A stretch of DNA of 64,000 bases from a bacterium (GTDB lineage: Bacteria; CSSED10-310; JAFGSJ01). Positions 46,120-54,744 of the stretch are shown piece by piece. A program made the translations under genes and the position numbers. The notes beneath the pieces are model-generated. The model saw nothing but the letters and a program-made list of their open reading frames with translations, was not told where the DNA came from and searched no databases. The stretch covers positions 1 through 64,000 of the forward strand of contig JAFGSJ010000044.1 of NCBI GenBank assembly GCA_016934675.1, read 5' to 3'. Each line of letters opens with the position of its first letter. Within the stretch, counting starts at the first letter, position 1.

Positions 46120-47094
46120 GTGCGTGAGTTAACACTTAAACAGAATTTGGTCTTCTTTCGGCAATTACATACATTTATCAGGTCCGGTACAGCCCCGATT
46201 ACCTACTTACAGGATATGCAGCAGCAAGTATCAGCTCCCCCCCTGAAAGCTGTGGTCAACGGTATGATCAAGGCAGCCCGACGTGGTAAAAGTTTGAGTA
46301 CAGGACTGCAATCCTGCCCGAATGCCTTACAGAAAGCACATCTGGCTATGTTTGAGCTTGCAGAAAAAAGCGGCAAACTCGAAGCGTTGACCTATATGTT
46401 GGCAGAGTATTTCGAGTGGAAGTTGCGGATGCGTCGGAAAATAATTTCGAGTCTGGTTTATCCATTCATACTGCTCATTTTAGCCATTATTATCCCGCCG
46501 GTATATCTTATTTTCACCAAGGGCTTGATGGCTTACGTTGGCACGGTCCTGCAAGCGTTATGCTATATCATGGGACCGTTTTTGATACTCTATTTCGTTC
46601 AACGTGCCGGCCTGGATTCCGTCAAAAAAGTGTTTGATACACTACAATTACACATACCTGTAATCAGTGCCATGGTCTGGAGATTCAATCTTGCGACCTA
46701 TTTCCGCATGTTTGCTCTGGGTATTGAAGCTGGTGCCGAGGTCAACGCGGTTGCCGAATATGCTCTCGCTTCCCTGAACAATACTCGCATTAAGGCCCTG
46801 TTCGAGGAACAACGACAACCCAATACCTATGTTTTCGATCCACAATACCAGCTCTACCCGGTGATTAAAAGATATCCTGCGGTATATAGTATGGTCTCGG
46901 CGGGATTCGGGACCGGAAATATCACGGAAATGATGAACAAAACCGCCCAATATCTCGAAGAAGAAGCCCAGATGTATCTGGCCAATCTGATTGTGGTCCT
47001 GCCGATTTTCGTTTTTCTGATTGTGGCGATATATATCGGCCTGATCGTTGTCAGATTCTGGTCAAACATGTACAATCTTATACCGCTTGAATAA
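46120..47094 (+). CDS. Type II secretion/pilus F-domain (GspF/PilC-like) membrane protein
   Basis: 324 residues from the GTG at 46120 (GCGAGG upstream). A longer start at a GTG at 46069 would add 17 residues and overlap the URO-D-like gene. Two T2SF domains: the first with NLVFFRQLHTFIRSGTAPIT and MIKAARRGKSLSTGL, followed by a membrane segment (about 110-140), the second around YFRMFALGIEAGAEV and FGTGNITEMMNKTAQYL, ending in a membrane helix. In pili and type II secretion systems this protein is the inner-membrane platform. No GspE, GspG or secretin gene is adjacent, so it is an orphan here. Confidence 0.82.
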   Translation: MRELTLKQNLVFFRQLHTFIRSGTAPITYLQDMQQQVSAPPLKAVVNGMIKAARRGKSLSTGLQSCPNALQKAHLAMFELAEKSGKLEALTYMLAEYFEWKLRMRRKIISSLVYPFILLILAIIIPPVYLIFTKGLMAYVGTVLQALCYIMGPFLILYFVQRAGLDSVKKVFDTLQLHIPVISAMVWRFNLATYFRMFALGIEAGAEVNAVAEYALASLNNTRIKALFEEQRQPNTYVFDPQYQLYPVIKRYPAVYSMVSAGFGTGNITEMMNKTAQYLEEEAQMYLANLIVVLPIFVFLIVAIYIGLIVVRFWSNMYNLIPLE

Positions 47095-47105
47095 GGAGGT
47101 CGAAG

Positions 47106-47468
47106 ATGAAAAAATTTGTCGTTGTACTGATACTGGTCTGTGTGCTTGGTTTCTGGTCAAATGCCTGTGAAGAAGCTGAAGAAGGTGTCGACCGTAATAA
47201 TGATATCATTGTCCGCAATGTCTCGGAATATAATCTCTGGATCATGATTGACGGTCATCAGAAAGGGTTTTGCGATAATGATGGTATTGCCCGGACTATG
47301 TGGGACGGCATCGAAGATGGTAGCCATGTTCTCCAGGCTTATCGTGATGATGATTATACTGAGTATCATTGCCAAGTTACCACGGACTTCCTCGATGATG
47401 GTGAGGACTTTAATTGGTATCTCGAGGAAGACCATGAATATTCAGGCACATCTGAAGGTCATTGCTAG
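47106..47468 (+). CDS. Small exported cysteine-containing protein
   Basis: 120 residues. AAGGAGG precedes the ATG at 47106, 12 bases after the GspF-like gene. A signal peptide ends in FWSNACEE, where the cysteine could be lipidated although the lipobox is poor. The mature part is very acidic, with VRNVSEYNLWIMIDGHQKGF followed by GSHVLQAYRDDDYTEYHCQV, and four cysteines. The strand-rich texture suggests a small beta domain. Unknown function; it probably shares a transcript with the GspF-like gene. Confidence 0.65.
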   Translation: MKKFVVVLILVCVLGFWSNACEEAEEGVDRNNDIIVRNVSEYNLWIMIDGHQKGFCDNDGIARTMWDGIEDGSHVLQAYRDDDYTEYHCQVTTDFLDDGEDFNWYLEEDHEYSGTSEGHC

Positions 47469-47510
47469 ACGACCCTCTTATCATCGAACAGCACCCATGA
47501 GGATGAAAGG

Positions 47511-47531
47511 CCGGGACGCCAATTGTCCCGG
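47511..47531. terminator. Hairpin between convergent genes
   Basis: CCGGGAC (47511-47517), a seven-base loop, GTCCCGG (47525-47531): a perfect seven-base-pair stem between the ends of the small exported protein gene and the S26 peptidase gene. There is no run of T, so it may stall or protect RNA rather than end transcription by itself. Confidence 0.45.
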
Positions 47532-47549
47532 TATTGGAAGCGACACAAC

Positions 47550-48110
47550 TCATTCAGTAAACGTGTCGCTGAACATACTCTTGAAACATAACGATTTCAG
47601 CAGGTGCAGCAACCTGTACCGACCGGGAAAAGAAGGGATTTTCTCGATCAATTTCAGTGCTCGACATTGAAAGTGGGCGATCTTAAGAGCACATTTCCTG
47701 TATTCTTCATGGGTGAGATCAATGCTGATCCCATGGCGTTGACGGGCCACAACCAGCCCGACACTATCGCCCGGTCTGATTAATCGGCCGACCAGGCTGT
47801 TATCTCCTGCTTCGAGATAGAGCGTTTCGTTCTTAGATGTAATCCGATCAATGATGCGATGAGCAGAAAGGATGTGATCTGCCCGGATCAGGACGATATC
47901 TCCGATCGAAATGTTCAATGCAAGTCCGAATTGGACGACAATCCTGTCCCCATCCAAAAGAAACGGCCTCATACTCTCGCCAATAAAACGGAGTGTCTGT
48001 CTGGCCCCGGTATTCTGCCAATCGAGGACCAGCGTGGGGACAAGTTGGTCCACCTGCCGGGGAACACATTTCGAGGCATCGGAAAAACTGTCGTGGTCGG
48101 AGTTACCCAT
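47550..48110 (-). CDS. Soluble S26/S24-type serine peptidase-like protein (SipW-type)
   Basis: 186 residues. LRFIGESMRPFLLDGDRIVV contains the S26 catalytic serine (GESM), then ISIGDIVLIRADHILSAHRI, where a histidine takes the place of the lysine used by ordinary LepB, as in SipW/ER-type signal peptidases, and LEAGDNSLVGRLIRPGDSV is the following conserved strand. No membrane segment is seen, unlike true signal peptidases, so it may act on a cytoplasmic protein or have become a binding module. Its start is five bases after the stop of the HPr-kinase-like gene, so the two are one unit. Confidence 0.8.
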   Translation of the reverse strand: MGNSDHDSFSDASKCVPRQVDQLVPTLVLDWQNTGARQTLRFIGESMRPFLLDGDRIVVQFGLALNISIGDIVLIRADHILSAHRIIDRITSKNETLYLEAGDNSLVGRLIRPGDSVGLVVARQRHGISIDLTHEEYRKCALKIAHFQCRALKLIEKIPSFPGRYRLLHLLKSLCFKSMFSDTFTE

Positions 48111-48115
48111 TATCT

Positions 48116-49336
48116 TCAGTCTTTCCCGAGTGCATCCAAAAGAAGATCGGCAGTTCGGGAGACATTGCCCGGGATAAGCTGAAAAAAATCCAGACCGATT
48201 GCTGTGGCGAGAATACCCGCTGTGTTTTCGAGGACATCGCGCGGGTCCGGTTCCTGATCGAAATAATACGGCGTAATGACATTTCGCAAATAGCCCAGCA
48301 TTTTTTTCAGACCCTGTTCGCGTCCGATCATGGTGATGTGCGGCTCGGCTGAAGCATCGGGTGATTGGGCCGTCTTAAAGACCCTGTAGGCAATCGCCGG
48401 ACCGAATGACTGGCATAATCGTCTGAATGCCCCTTTCTGACGATGTCCCACCCTGAAACAATAGTAAGTGGTCTTTTCAGAAGTCTTTGTTTTCTTGGCC
48501 AGGGTGATGACCGGTATTGAGCTGGCACACTTTTCAAACTGGTCCGTTTGGTCTAACATCGCGACCTCGACTGTCACTCCTCCCTCATCACAGCTATCGA
48601 TGGCTGAGAGAGACGATTCCAGAAAGACGACCGTATGTGCCGGGCAATCGTACTGCCCGTCTTGATTACTCAGCAGTATGGGATTGACATAAATATTCGC
48701 ACCTTCCCGACGCAGGTACTTTTTCTGTTCATTACTCATATTGGCCAGTTCTGTCGATGGTATGATCATCTGTAAGGTCGATTCTGTGCAGCCGACCAAC
48801 CGTGGGAAAGGATGAAACCTACCATCGTTTCGCCCTAATGCAACGATTTCATCTGAAAGAAAATGACAGCCGCGGCGAGCCAGTTCCAGGGACAGTGTCG
48901 TTTTGCCGGCACCTGAAGTTCCCAGGAGTCCAACTCCCCCTGAATTATGGCAAAAACAAGCGCCATGAAAGAGGAAATGTGTCGAAACCTGGGCCAGGGT
49001 CGAATCAAATATGATATTTTCCACAACTTGCTGTGCATTCTCTCGATCCAGTATTTCCCAGCATTTTTCCTGTGACCAGAACAGCAAGGTCTGGGCATCC
49101 GGACCATGATTACTCAAAACATAATAGGTAATTGAGGTCCATTGGTTTTGATTGTCCCGATTCGTGTTTGGATCACGTCGGAAATAAGTGTACATCAGAT
49201 TAAAATAATCGAGATTCTCAGGTTTGTTGGTGCAAACCTGAATCCGGACATCAAAAAAAGTAAACATACTGATATACCGGGCTTGTTTTTTCAAGTCCTC
49301 AAATTCAAACGGGGTAAGGGTATATGATCGGAACAA
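48116..49336 (-). CDS. HPr-kinase-like P-loop protein
   Basis: 406 residues from a TTG at 49336, supported by AAAAGGAGT six or seven bases upstream. The centre has VGLLGTSGAGKTTLSLELAR (Walker A), then GCHFLSDEIVALGR and FHPFPR, the same order as the HprK/P C-terminal domain. The N-terminal ~130 residues and the C-terminal ~150 are not HprK. Relatives occur beside PqqD-like proteins and S26 peptidases in Deltaproteobacteria and in some lasso-peptide-like clusters, where they are thought to phosphorylate a peptide or protein. The HPr-type signature motif and a PTS system are not visible. Paired with the S26 protein and transcribed from the promoter at 49393-49421. Confidence 0.8.
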   Translation of the reverse strand: MFRSYTLTPFEFEDLKKQARYISMFTFFDVRIQVCTNKPENLDYFNLMYTYFRRDPNTNRDNQNQWTSITYYVLSNHGPDAQTLLFWSQEKCWEILDRENAQQVVENIIFDSTLAQVSTHFLFHGACFCHNSGGVGLLGTSGAGKTTLSLELARRGCHFLSDEIVALGRNDGRFHPFPRLVGCTESTLQMIIPSTELANMSNEQKKYLRREGANIYVNPILLSNQDGQYDCPAHTVVFLESSLSAIDSCDEGGVTVEVAMLDQTDQFEKCASSIPVITLAKKTKTSEKTTYYCFRVGHRQKGAFRRLCQSFGPAIAYRVFKTAQSPDASAEPHITMIGREQGLKKMLGYLRNVITPYYFDQEPDPRDVLENTAGILATAIGLDFFQLIPGNVSRTADLLLDALGKD

Positions 49337-49392
49337 GGTGCGACTCCTTTTTGGGTCCTCTCTTTAAATCTGGATCATAAAAATGTAAAGGG

Positions 49393-49421
49393 ATTGTAGC
49401 ATCAACTTGACTACTCCGCAA
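49393..49421 (-). promoter_or_regulatory. Extended -10 promoter for the HPr-kinase-like operon
   Basis: Minus strand: TTGCGG (49421-49416), 17 bases, TACAAT (49398-49393) preceded by TGC (extended -10). About 55 bases upstream of the TTG start codon. Confidence 0.55.
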
Positions 49422-49536
49422 CAGAATAGTGCTGACTGAGCAAGAGTAGCCCATTTTCCACCACTTTGAGTCATGTCCCGCAGACAGAAAGAGGAAATCC
49501 TTTCGTTCCGAAACCAGATACCCATGACTCATGATT

Positions 49537-49565
49537 TTGCATATATTCAAATCGTGCATTATGAT
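49537..49565 (+). promoter_or_regulatory. Promoter for the electron-transfer complex operon
   Basis: TTGCAT (49537-49542), 17 bases, TATGAT (49560-49565), about 70 bases upstream of the ATG at 49634. It is divergent from the HPr-kinase-like promoter. Confidence 0.5.
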
Positions 49566-49633
49566 ACAAATGAAATTGAATAAAGCATCCGTTCGGATAG
49601 GCATATCGGGTCCGGACTTGAGAGGGCATTAGC

Positions 49634-51016
49634 ATGTCGGGCAGGTATAGCTATTATGTCGAGTCTTTCGAGTTGGCGGACCGACCGCGTCGTTTTCTCG
49701 ATACATTTGGGGTGATCCTTCAGCACAGCAATTATGGTCTTGCATTGGAGCTCTATGCCCGAACGAGTAACAAGTGCAGCCGTTGTGCCGCGGCCTGTCA
49801 TGTCTATCAGGCCAGTGGGCAGGCAAGTGATATTCCCTGTCAGAGGTCCGAACTGTTATTGCGGATATATCGGCGATATTTTACTCTTGCCGGCTTGGTC
49901 CGGGCGAGGTTGTGGTCTTCGTTCACCCTGACGGATGATTACCTCGATCGCATGGCAGAGGAGATGTATCGCTGCAGTGCGTGTCGCCGCTGTAAAATGT
50001 CATGTCCCATGGGTATCGATCATGGCTTGATTACCCACTTGGCCCGTTGGATTCTGGCTGAATTGGGCATGGTCCCCAAAGCATTGGTCGTTTCGGTCAG
50101 GGAACAGCTCGAAGGCAAAACCGGGAACACTTCAGCCATACCGGTCATTGCCCTGAAAGATACCTTAGCCTTCCTCGAGGAGGAATTCCTGGATAATTAC
50201 GGTGTGGCGATCACTTTTCCACTCGATGTTCAAGACGCTGAATACCTGTTCTTTCCTGCGGTCAGTGATTTTTTGATCGAGCCCGATACTCTAATGGGTA
50301 ATGCTGCAGTCATGGCTGTGACCGGTGGAAGTTGGACCATTGGCACGGGTTATTTTGATGGGATCAACTACGGTCTGTTTTACAGCGATCGGATGTTAAG
50401 CAGGATTATTCACCGTGAAATCGAGGAGGCCCGGCGTTTGAAAACACGGAAAATCATGATCGGCGAGTGCGGACATGCGTCACGTTCGGCCAAATCATAT
50501 GTACCGACGTATGGGGGTGGTAAGTCTGCACCACCGGTGGTCAATATCATGGAATATACCTGTCAGGCTTTACTGGAGGGCAGACTATCGGTCCGGGCCA
50601 AATCGATCAGGGAACGGGTGACTTACCATGATCCCTGCAACATTGCCCGTTCAGGCTGGTTGATCGACCAGCCCCGGGAGATATTGAAAGCAATCAGCGC
50701 TGATTTTGTCGAGATGACGCCGCATGGGACCCTGAATTATTGTTGCGGAGGCGGAGGCGGCACGGTTTCGGTCGATGAAATCAGGTCATATCGGACCGGT
50801 GTTGCCGGAAAAATCAAGGCGGAACAGATTCGACGGACCGGGGCCAAGTATCTGGTTGCGCCCTGTGCTAATTGCAAGAAACAGCTCCGCGAGGTCTGTG
50901 AGGACCACGGTCTGACCGAAGTCGAGGTTGTGGGATTGCACGACCTGGTCCTCAAAGCGATTGAATTTCCCGATCATCTGAAGAGGAGACCCTGTGCCGA
51001 AAAACGCTCGGAATAA
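49634..51016 (+). CDS. CCG-domain iron-sulfur protein, DsrK/HmcF/TmcB-like
   Basis: 460 residues, no signal peptide, so cytoplasmic and membrane-associated. The N-terminal part binds two [4Fe-4S] clusters: Cys 48, 51, 55 and 69, then Cys 114, 117, 120 and 124 (CSACRRCKMSCPMG). The C-terminal part has the CCG signature of HdrD/DsrK catalytic subunits: VTYHDPCNIAR, NYCCGGGGGTVS and LVAPCANCKKQL, which in homologues hold a special [4Fe-4S] centre that handles disulfide or thiol substrates or menaquinol-derived electrons. First gene of a four-gene operon. GAGAGGG precedes the ATG. Confidence 0.88.
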   Translation: MSGRYSYYVESFELADRPRRFLDTFGVILQHSNYGLALELYARTSNKCSRCAAACHVYQASGQASDIPCQRSELLLRIYRRYFTLAGLVRARLWSSFTLTDDYLDRMAEEMYRCSACRRCKMSCPMGIDHGLITHLARWILAELGMVPKALVVSVREQLEGKTGNTSAIPVIALKDTLAFLEEEFLDNYGVAITFPLDVQDAEYLFFPAVSDFLIEPDTLMGNAAVMAVTGGSWTIGTGYFDGINYGLFYSDRMLSRIIHREIEEARRLKTRKIMIGECGHASRSAKSYVPTYGGGKSAPPVVNIMEYTCQALLEGRLSVRAKSIRERVTYHDPCNIARSGWLIDQPREILKAISADFVEMTPHGTLNYCCGGGGGTVSVDEIRSYRTGVAGKIKAEQIRRTGAKYLVAPCANCKKQLREVCEDHGLTEVEVVGLHDLVLKAIEFPDHLKRRPCAEKRSE

Positions 51017-51046
51017 CGAAAAAGCCAGTCTAAGGAAGGTCAGAAT

Positions 51047-51748
51047 ATGGAAGCAATGATAGCCTGGGCCCGAGGTCCATTGTTCAGATTTGCCGTTCTG
51101 ATCATGGTCCTGGGTCTGGCCCGTCACCTGGCCCTGACCGTCTTCGGGCTGGTCCGGGCGATCCACAAGTCAGGCGACAGGGATATCCCGTATGCGAAAC
51201 TGATCAGAAAGAACCTGTCCTGGCTATGCCCAGTCGTCATCCTGAGGGAACGTTTTCTGTTCTGCCTTACCTCGGTCCTGTTTCACATTGGCCTGATCCT
51301 CGTGCCGATTTTCTATGCCGGCCACATCTTGTTATGGGAACGAAGTCTGGGTTTAAGCTGGCCCTCCCTGCCCCGGACTATTGCAGATGTGTTGACCGTG
51401 ACAACCTGTTGCACGGCGTATCTCCTCTTTTTCAGTCGGGTATTGGACCCGATGATGCGATCATTGAGCCGTTTTCAGGATTACATTTTACTCCCCTTGT
51501 TGTCACTTCCCTTCATTACGGGCTTTCTGGCTTCACATCCCGCTCTCTCACCCTTCAGTTATGACAGTGTCATGCTGACGCACATCGTGAGCGGGAATCT
51601 GATCATGGTCCTGGTCCCTTTTACCAAGATGAGTCATGTCATCTTGTTGTCAGGCACACAACTGGTATCTGAAGTTGCCTGGCATTTCCCGGCGGATACA
51701 GGTGAACGGGTGGCCCAAGCGCTCCACAAGGAGGAGCAACCGCTATGA
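51047..51748 (+). CDS. NarI/DsrM-like cytochrome b membrane subunit
   Basis: 233 residues with about five membrane segments (8-36, 68-100, 112-134, 145-163, 172-200). Histidines in the segments (FHIGLILVPIFYAGHILLW, LTHIVSGNLIMVLVPFTKMS) are placed as b-type haem ligands of the NarI family. In Dsr, Hmc and Tmc complexes this subunit oxidises or reduces menaquinol and passes electrons to the CCG protein. AAGGAAGG lies seven bases upstream. Its stop overlaps the next gene by four bases. Confidence 0.85.
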   Translation: MEAMIAWARGPLFRFAVLIMVLGLARHLALTVFGLVRAIHKSGDRDIPYAKLIRKNLSWLCPVVILRERFLFCLTSVLFHIGLILVPIFYAGHILLWERSLGLSWPSLPRTIADVLTVTTCCTAYLLFFSRVLDPMMRSLSRFQDYILLPLLSLPFITGFLASHPALSPFSYDSVMLTHIVSGNLIMVLVPFTKMSHVILLSGTQLVSEVAWHFPADTGERVAQALHKEEQPL

Positions 51749-52644
51749 AGCAGATGAGCATTTTGACGGATATTACCCGGTGTATCGGTTGTGAGAAATG
51801 TGTCATGGCCTGTAAAGAGTTGAACGAAACGGGGCCGGACCGTTTCTGGCCCTGGCAGCGTTCGCTCACGGACCTGTCAGCCTCGCGTTGGACGACTCTT
51901 ATCCGGAAAACCGGAAACAGATATGTTCGGCAACAATGCCGCCATTGTCTTGAACCCGCCTGCGTTTCAGCCTGTCTGGTCGGTGCTCTGACCCTGACAT
52001 CTGAAGGAGCGGTTGTGTATGACCCGAAAGTCTGTATGGGTTGCCGCTATTGCATGATGGCGTGCCCCTATGCCATTCCGCGTTATTCCTGGGCAGACCC
52101 GGTCCCGTATATTCATAAATGCACTCTCTGTCACGAACAGATAATGAACGGTTCGATCAAGGAGCCGGCCTGCACTCGGGCCTGCCCGACCCAGGCCACT
52201 ATCTTCGGTGATCGAGAAGCATTACTGAACGAGGCCCACCGCCGATTGAAAGAGCAGCCGGAACGTTATCCCTTTCAGCAGGTCTGGGGCGAACATGAAA
52301 TTGGAGGGACGTCGGTGCTCTACCTGTCTGATATGGATCTGAGTTTTCTGAACTGGAAGCCAGACCTGGGTACAACCCCCCTGCCGCTTAAGACCTGGAC
52401 CACTCTTAAAACCGTTCCCTATACTTTCGTCGCTGTAGGAGCAGCCATGTTTGGCATTCACAAGCTGATCGAACGGCGCATGGAACTGCAAGCACAAAAC
52501 GAAACACCCTCCTGCCCGGTCCAAGAAGCATCGACTAATGAAGGACCACCCAAGCCCGGTTTATCCGGGACAGACGAGACGACAGGTCTTTCGACTCGAG
52601 CAGACCTTGGGTCGGAACGAAACGGGAGGTCTCCTAACCTATGA
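51745..52644 (+). CDS. Four-cluster ferredoxin-like subunit (DsrO/HmcB/HybA-like)
   Basis: 299 residues. Sixteen cysteines for four [4Fe-4S] clusters: 13/16/19/23, 65/68/73/77, 97/100/103/107 and 126/129/143/147. Relatives such as HybA, HmcB and DsrO carry a twin-arginine signal and lie in the periplasm; here the first cluster begins at residue 13 and no signal is present, which suggests a cytoplasmic position or export with a partner. A short hydrophobic stretch near residues 224-240 (YTFVAVGAAMFGI) may be a C-terminal anchor, followed by a hydrophilic Pro/Ser/Thr tail of about 55 residues. It overlaps its neighbours by four bases on each side. Confidence 0.86.
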   Translation: MKQMSILTDITRCIGCEKCVMACKELNETGPDRFWPWQRSLTDLSASRWTTLIRKTGNRYVRQQCRHCLEPACVSACLVGALTLTSEGAVVYDPKVCMGCRYCMMACPYAIPRYSWADPVPYIHKCTLCHEQIMNGSIKEPACTRACPTQATIFGDREALLNEAHRRLKEQPERYPFQQVWGEHEIGGTSVLYLSDMDLSFLNWKPDLGTTPLPLKTWTTLKTVPYTFVAVGAAMFGIHKLIERRMELQAQNETPSCPVQEASTNEGPPKPGLSGTDETTGLSTRADLGSERNGRSPNL

Positions 52645-54542
52645 GACTACACATATTCAAGAGCATTCTGTGGTTTATAGTCGGTCTGGCCGTCCCGGTG
52701 ATGATCATGAGATTCATCCACGGTCTGGGGGCTACCACCAACTTGAATGATGTTACACCGTGGGGTTTCTGGATCGGTTTTAAAGTGGCCGGTATCGCAC
52801 TGGCTGCAGGTGGTTTCGTCATTGCCGCCACGGTTTACATTTTTCAGCTCAAAGAATTCAAAGCCATTGTCAGGCCTGCGATTCTGACCGCCTTTCTGGG
52901 CTACATCCTGGTCGCCCTGGCCCTGGTTATTGATCTCGGTGTGCCCTGGCATATCTGGCACCCCATGATCTACTGGCAACATCACTCCGCCCTGTTCGAG
53001 GTGGCCTGGTGTGTCATGCTCTACCTGACCGTTCTCTCTCTCGAATTCCTGCCCGTTGTGCTCGAAAAATTGCCTTTCAAAAAAGTATTGCTGTCTTTGA
53101 GACGCTGGACCCTAGTCCTGGTTATCATGGGTATCATGCTCTCGACCCTCCATCAATCGTCCCTGGGCACCCTGTTTCTGATCATGCCCTTTCGATTGAA
53201 TCAGCTCTGGTACTCGCCTCTGCTGCCTTTACTATTCTTTATTTCTGCGATCGCTCTGGGCCTGGGCCTGATCATAACCGAGTTCCTGCTCAGTTCCTGG
53301 TTGTACCGTCAGAAAGTCGAGTGGCGTTTACTCGAGAAACTGGCCAAAGTAACGGGCGTGGTTATTGGCATCTATGCCCTGATCAGGCTGGGTGACCTGC
53401 TCTTCCGGGGTGAGATCACGCTGGGCTCTTTATCAGGATGGGAGGGCGGATTATTCCTGTTCGAAATGCTGCTTTCCGTACTCGGACCAGTCCTGATCTT
53501 TCTGCGGCCCACATGGCGTGCGAACCACACAGCCTTGACTTGGGGCGCGATTTTTACCGTTCTGGGAGTGGTCCTGCATCGGTTGAATGTCTCGGGCATT
53601 GCCACCATTACCGCAACCCGTGCGATCTACGTTCCGTCCTGGATGGAGTTTGCCATCAGTTTCGGTTTGATCGCCGGTGCAGGTCTCGTGTTCCTGTTCT
53701 TTGTCGAGAACCTGTCAGTCTATGAATCGCCACCTGTCCAGAAAAACCACCATGACCAAAAGGCACCATACCTCTTCTGGGACGATCTGACCCAGGTCCG
53801 TCTGGGTTGGCCATGGCTGGGATCGTTCCAGCTCTATTCCCTGGTCCTGGTCATGGCCATCGCGCTCGGAGCCGCTTTGCTCCCGGAAAATGCGCTCTGG
53901 GGACCAAAACCGGTCCGAAGCCCAACGCAACCTGCCCGTCTCGTCCGCGTAACCGCACAATTGGAACAGCAGGACAGTCCCGGTCACCTTTATTCATTGG
54001 CCGACCCGACCGGACCGGATAAATCCAGGGCAGAATTACTCGAAATGTTATTGATCAACGGTAATCGAAACAATGATTATGTCATCTTCCCTCACCAAGC
54101 CCATATCGGACTCCTGGGTCAACAGGACTCGTGCCGGCTCTGTCATCATCTGAACAAACCGTTGGATTGGGCCAGTCCGTGTTATCAGTGTCATGCTGAC
54201 ATGTTCGAATCAACCGATATTTTTGACCATAAGCTGCATATTCAAACCATGGGCGACAACGACTCATGCCAGAAATGTCACCGTGACCGCAGCCTTGTCC
54301 ATTCCAAAGCCAATTCAGTCCCCTGTAGCACCTGTCACCAGAACATGAAAGCCGAGGACAGTTTAATCAGCACCGATGAGGACGACGAGCAGCGTTTCGC
54401 ACCGGGTTATATGAACGCACTGCACGACCTCTGCCTTCCCTGCCATCAGGATGAAGAACAACTCGAACCTGATTGGGAGGATCGTTTATCGCTCTGTAGT
54501 CGCTGCCATCAGACGCACCCCGCTTCCGAAAATCAATTTTAG
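52641..54542 (+). CDS. NrfD/HybB-type membrane subunit fused to a hexahaem cytochrome c domain
   Basis: 633 residues. Residues ~1-440 form an NrfD/HybB-like quinone-interacting membrane protein of about ten helices, starting LHIFKSILWFIVGLAVPV and including NLNDVTPWGFWIGFKVAG and AWCVMLYLTVLSLEFLPVV. After a last helix (about 415-435) comes a soluble domain with six CxxCH haem-binding sites at 498, 514, 543, 562, 598 and 619. In Dsr and Hmc complexes the NrfD subunit and the cytochrome c are separate proteins (DsrP and DsrJ, HmcC and HmcA). Here they are one chain, which would tie quinone chemistry to periplasmic haem transfer. Last gene of the operon. Confidence 0.9.
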   Translation: MRLHIFKSILWFIVGLAVPVMIMRFIHGLGATTNLNDVTPWGFWIGFKVAGIALAAGGFVIAATVYIFQLKEFKAIVRPAILTAFLGYILVALALVIDLGVPWHIWHPMIYWQHHSALFEVAWCVMLYLTVLSLEFLPVVLEKLPFKKVLLSLRRWTLVLVIMGIMLSTLHQSSLGTLFLIMPFRLNQLWYSPLLPLLFFISAIALGLGLIITEFLLSSWLYRQKVEWRLLEKLAKVTGVVIGIYALIRLGDLLFRGEITLGSLSGWEGGLFLFEMLLSVLGPVLIFLRPTWRANHTALTWGAIFTVLGVVLHRLNVSGIATITATRAIYVPSWMEFAISFGLIAGAGLVFLFFVENLSVYESPPVQKNHHDQKAPYLFWDDLTQVRLGWPWLGSFQLYSLVLVMAIALGAALLPENALWGPKPVRSPTQPARLVRVTAQLEQQDSPGHLYSLADPTGPDKSRAELLEMLLINGNRNNDYVIFPHQAHIGLLGQQDSCRLCHHLNKPLDWASPCYQCHADMFESTDIFDHKLHIQTMGDNDSCQKCHRDRSLVHSKANSVPCSTCHQNMKAEDSLISTDEDDEQRFAPGYMNALHDLCLPCHQDEEQLEPDWEDRLSLCSRCHQTHPASENQF

Positions 54543-54744
54543 TCACAATTGACCTGATGAAAGCTTCCCTTAGCTCGAAGCCGTGTGCAACGCGGGACCC
54601 ATATGATTTTCCCTGGCGGCACGCATGATAATCGGCAATACTTCCGTGTTCCTGTTTGGTGTTGATCAGATCGGTTGTACCAAAAGTTGCGGACACTCGA
54701 TTGTGCTTTATAGATATGTATTTATATAAATGTATGTATTTCTC

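Noticed and set aside
49634-54542. A respiratory [NiFe] hydrogenase operon (HybA/HybB-like genes)
   Set aside because: No hydrogenase large or small subunit is present; the CCG protein and NarI-like subunit fit the Dsr/Hmc class better.
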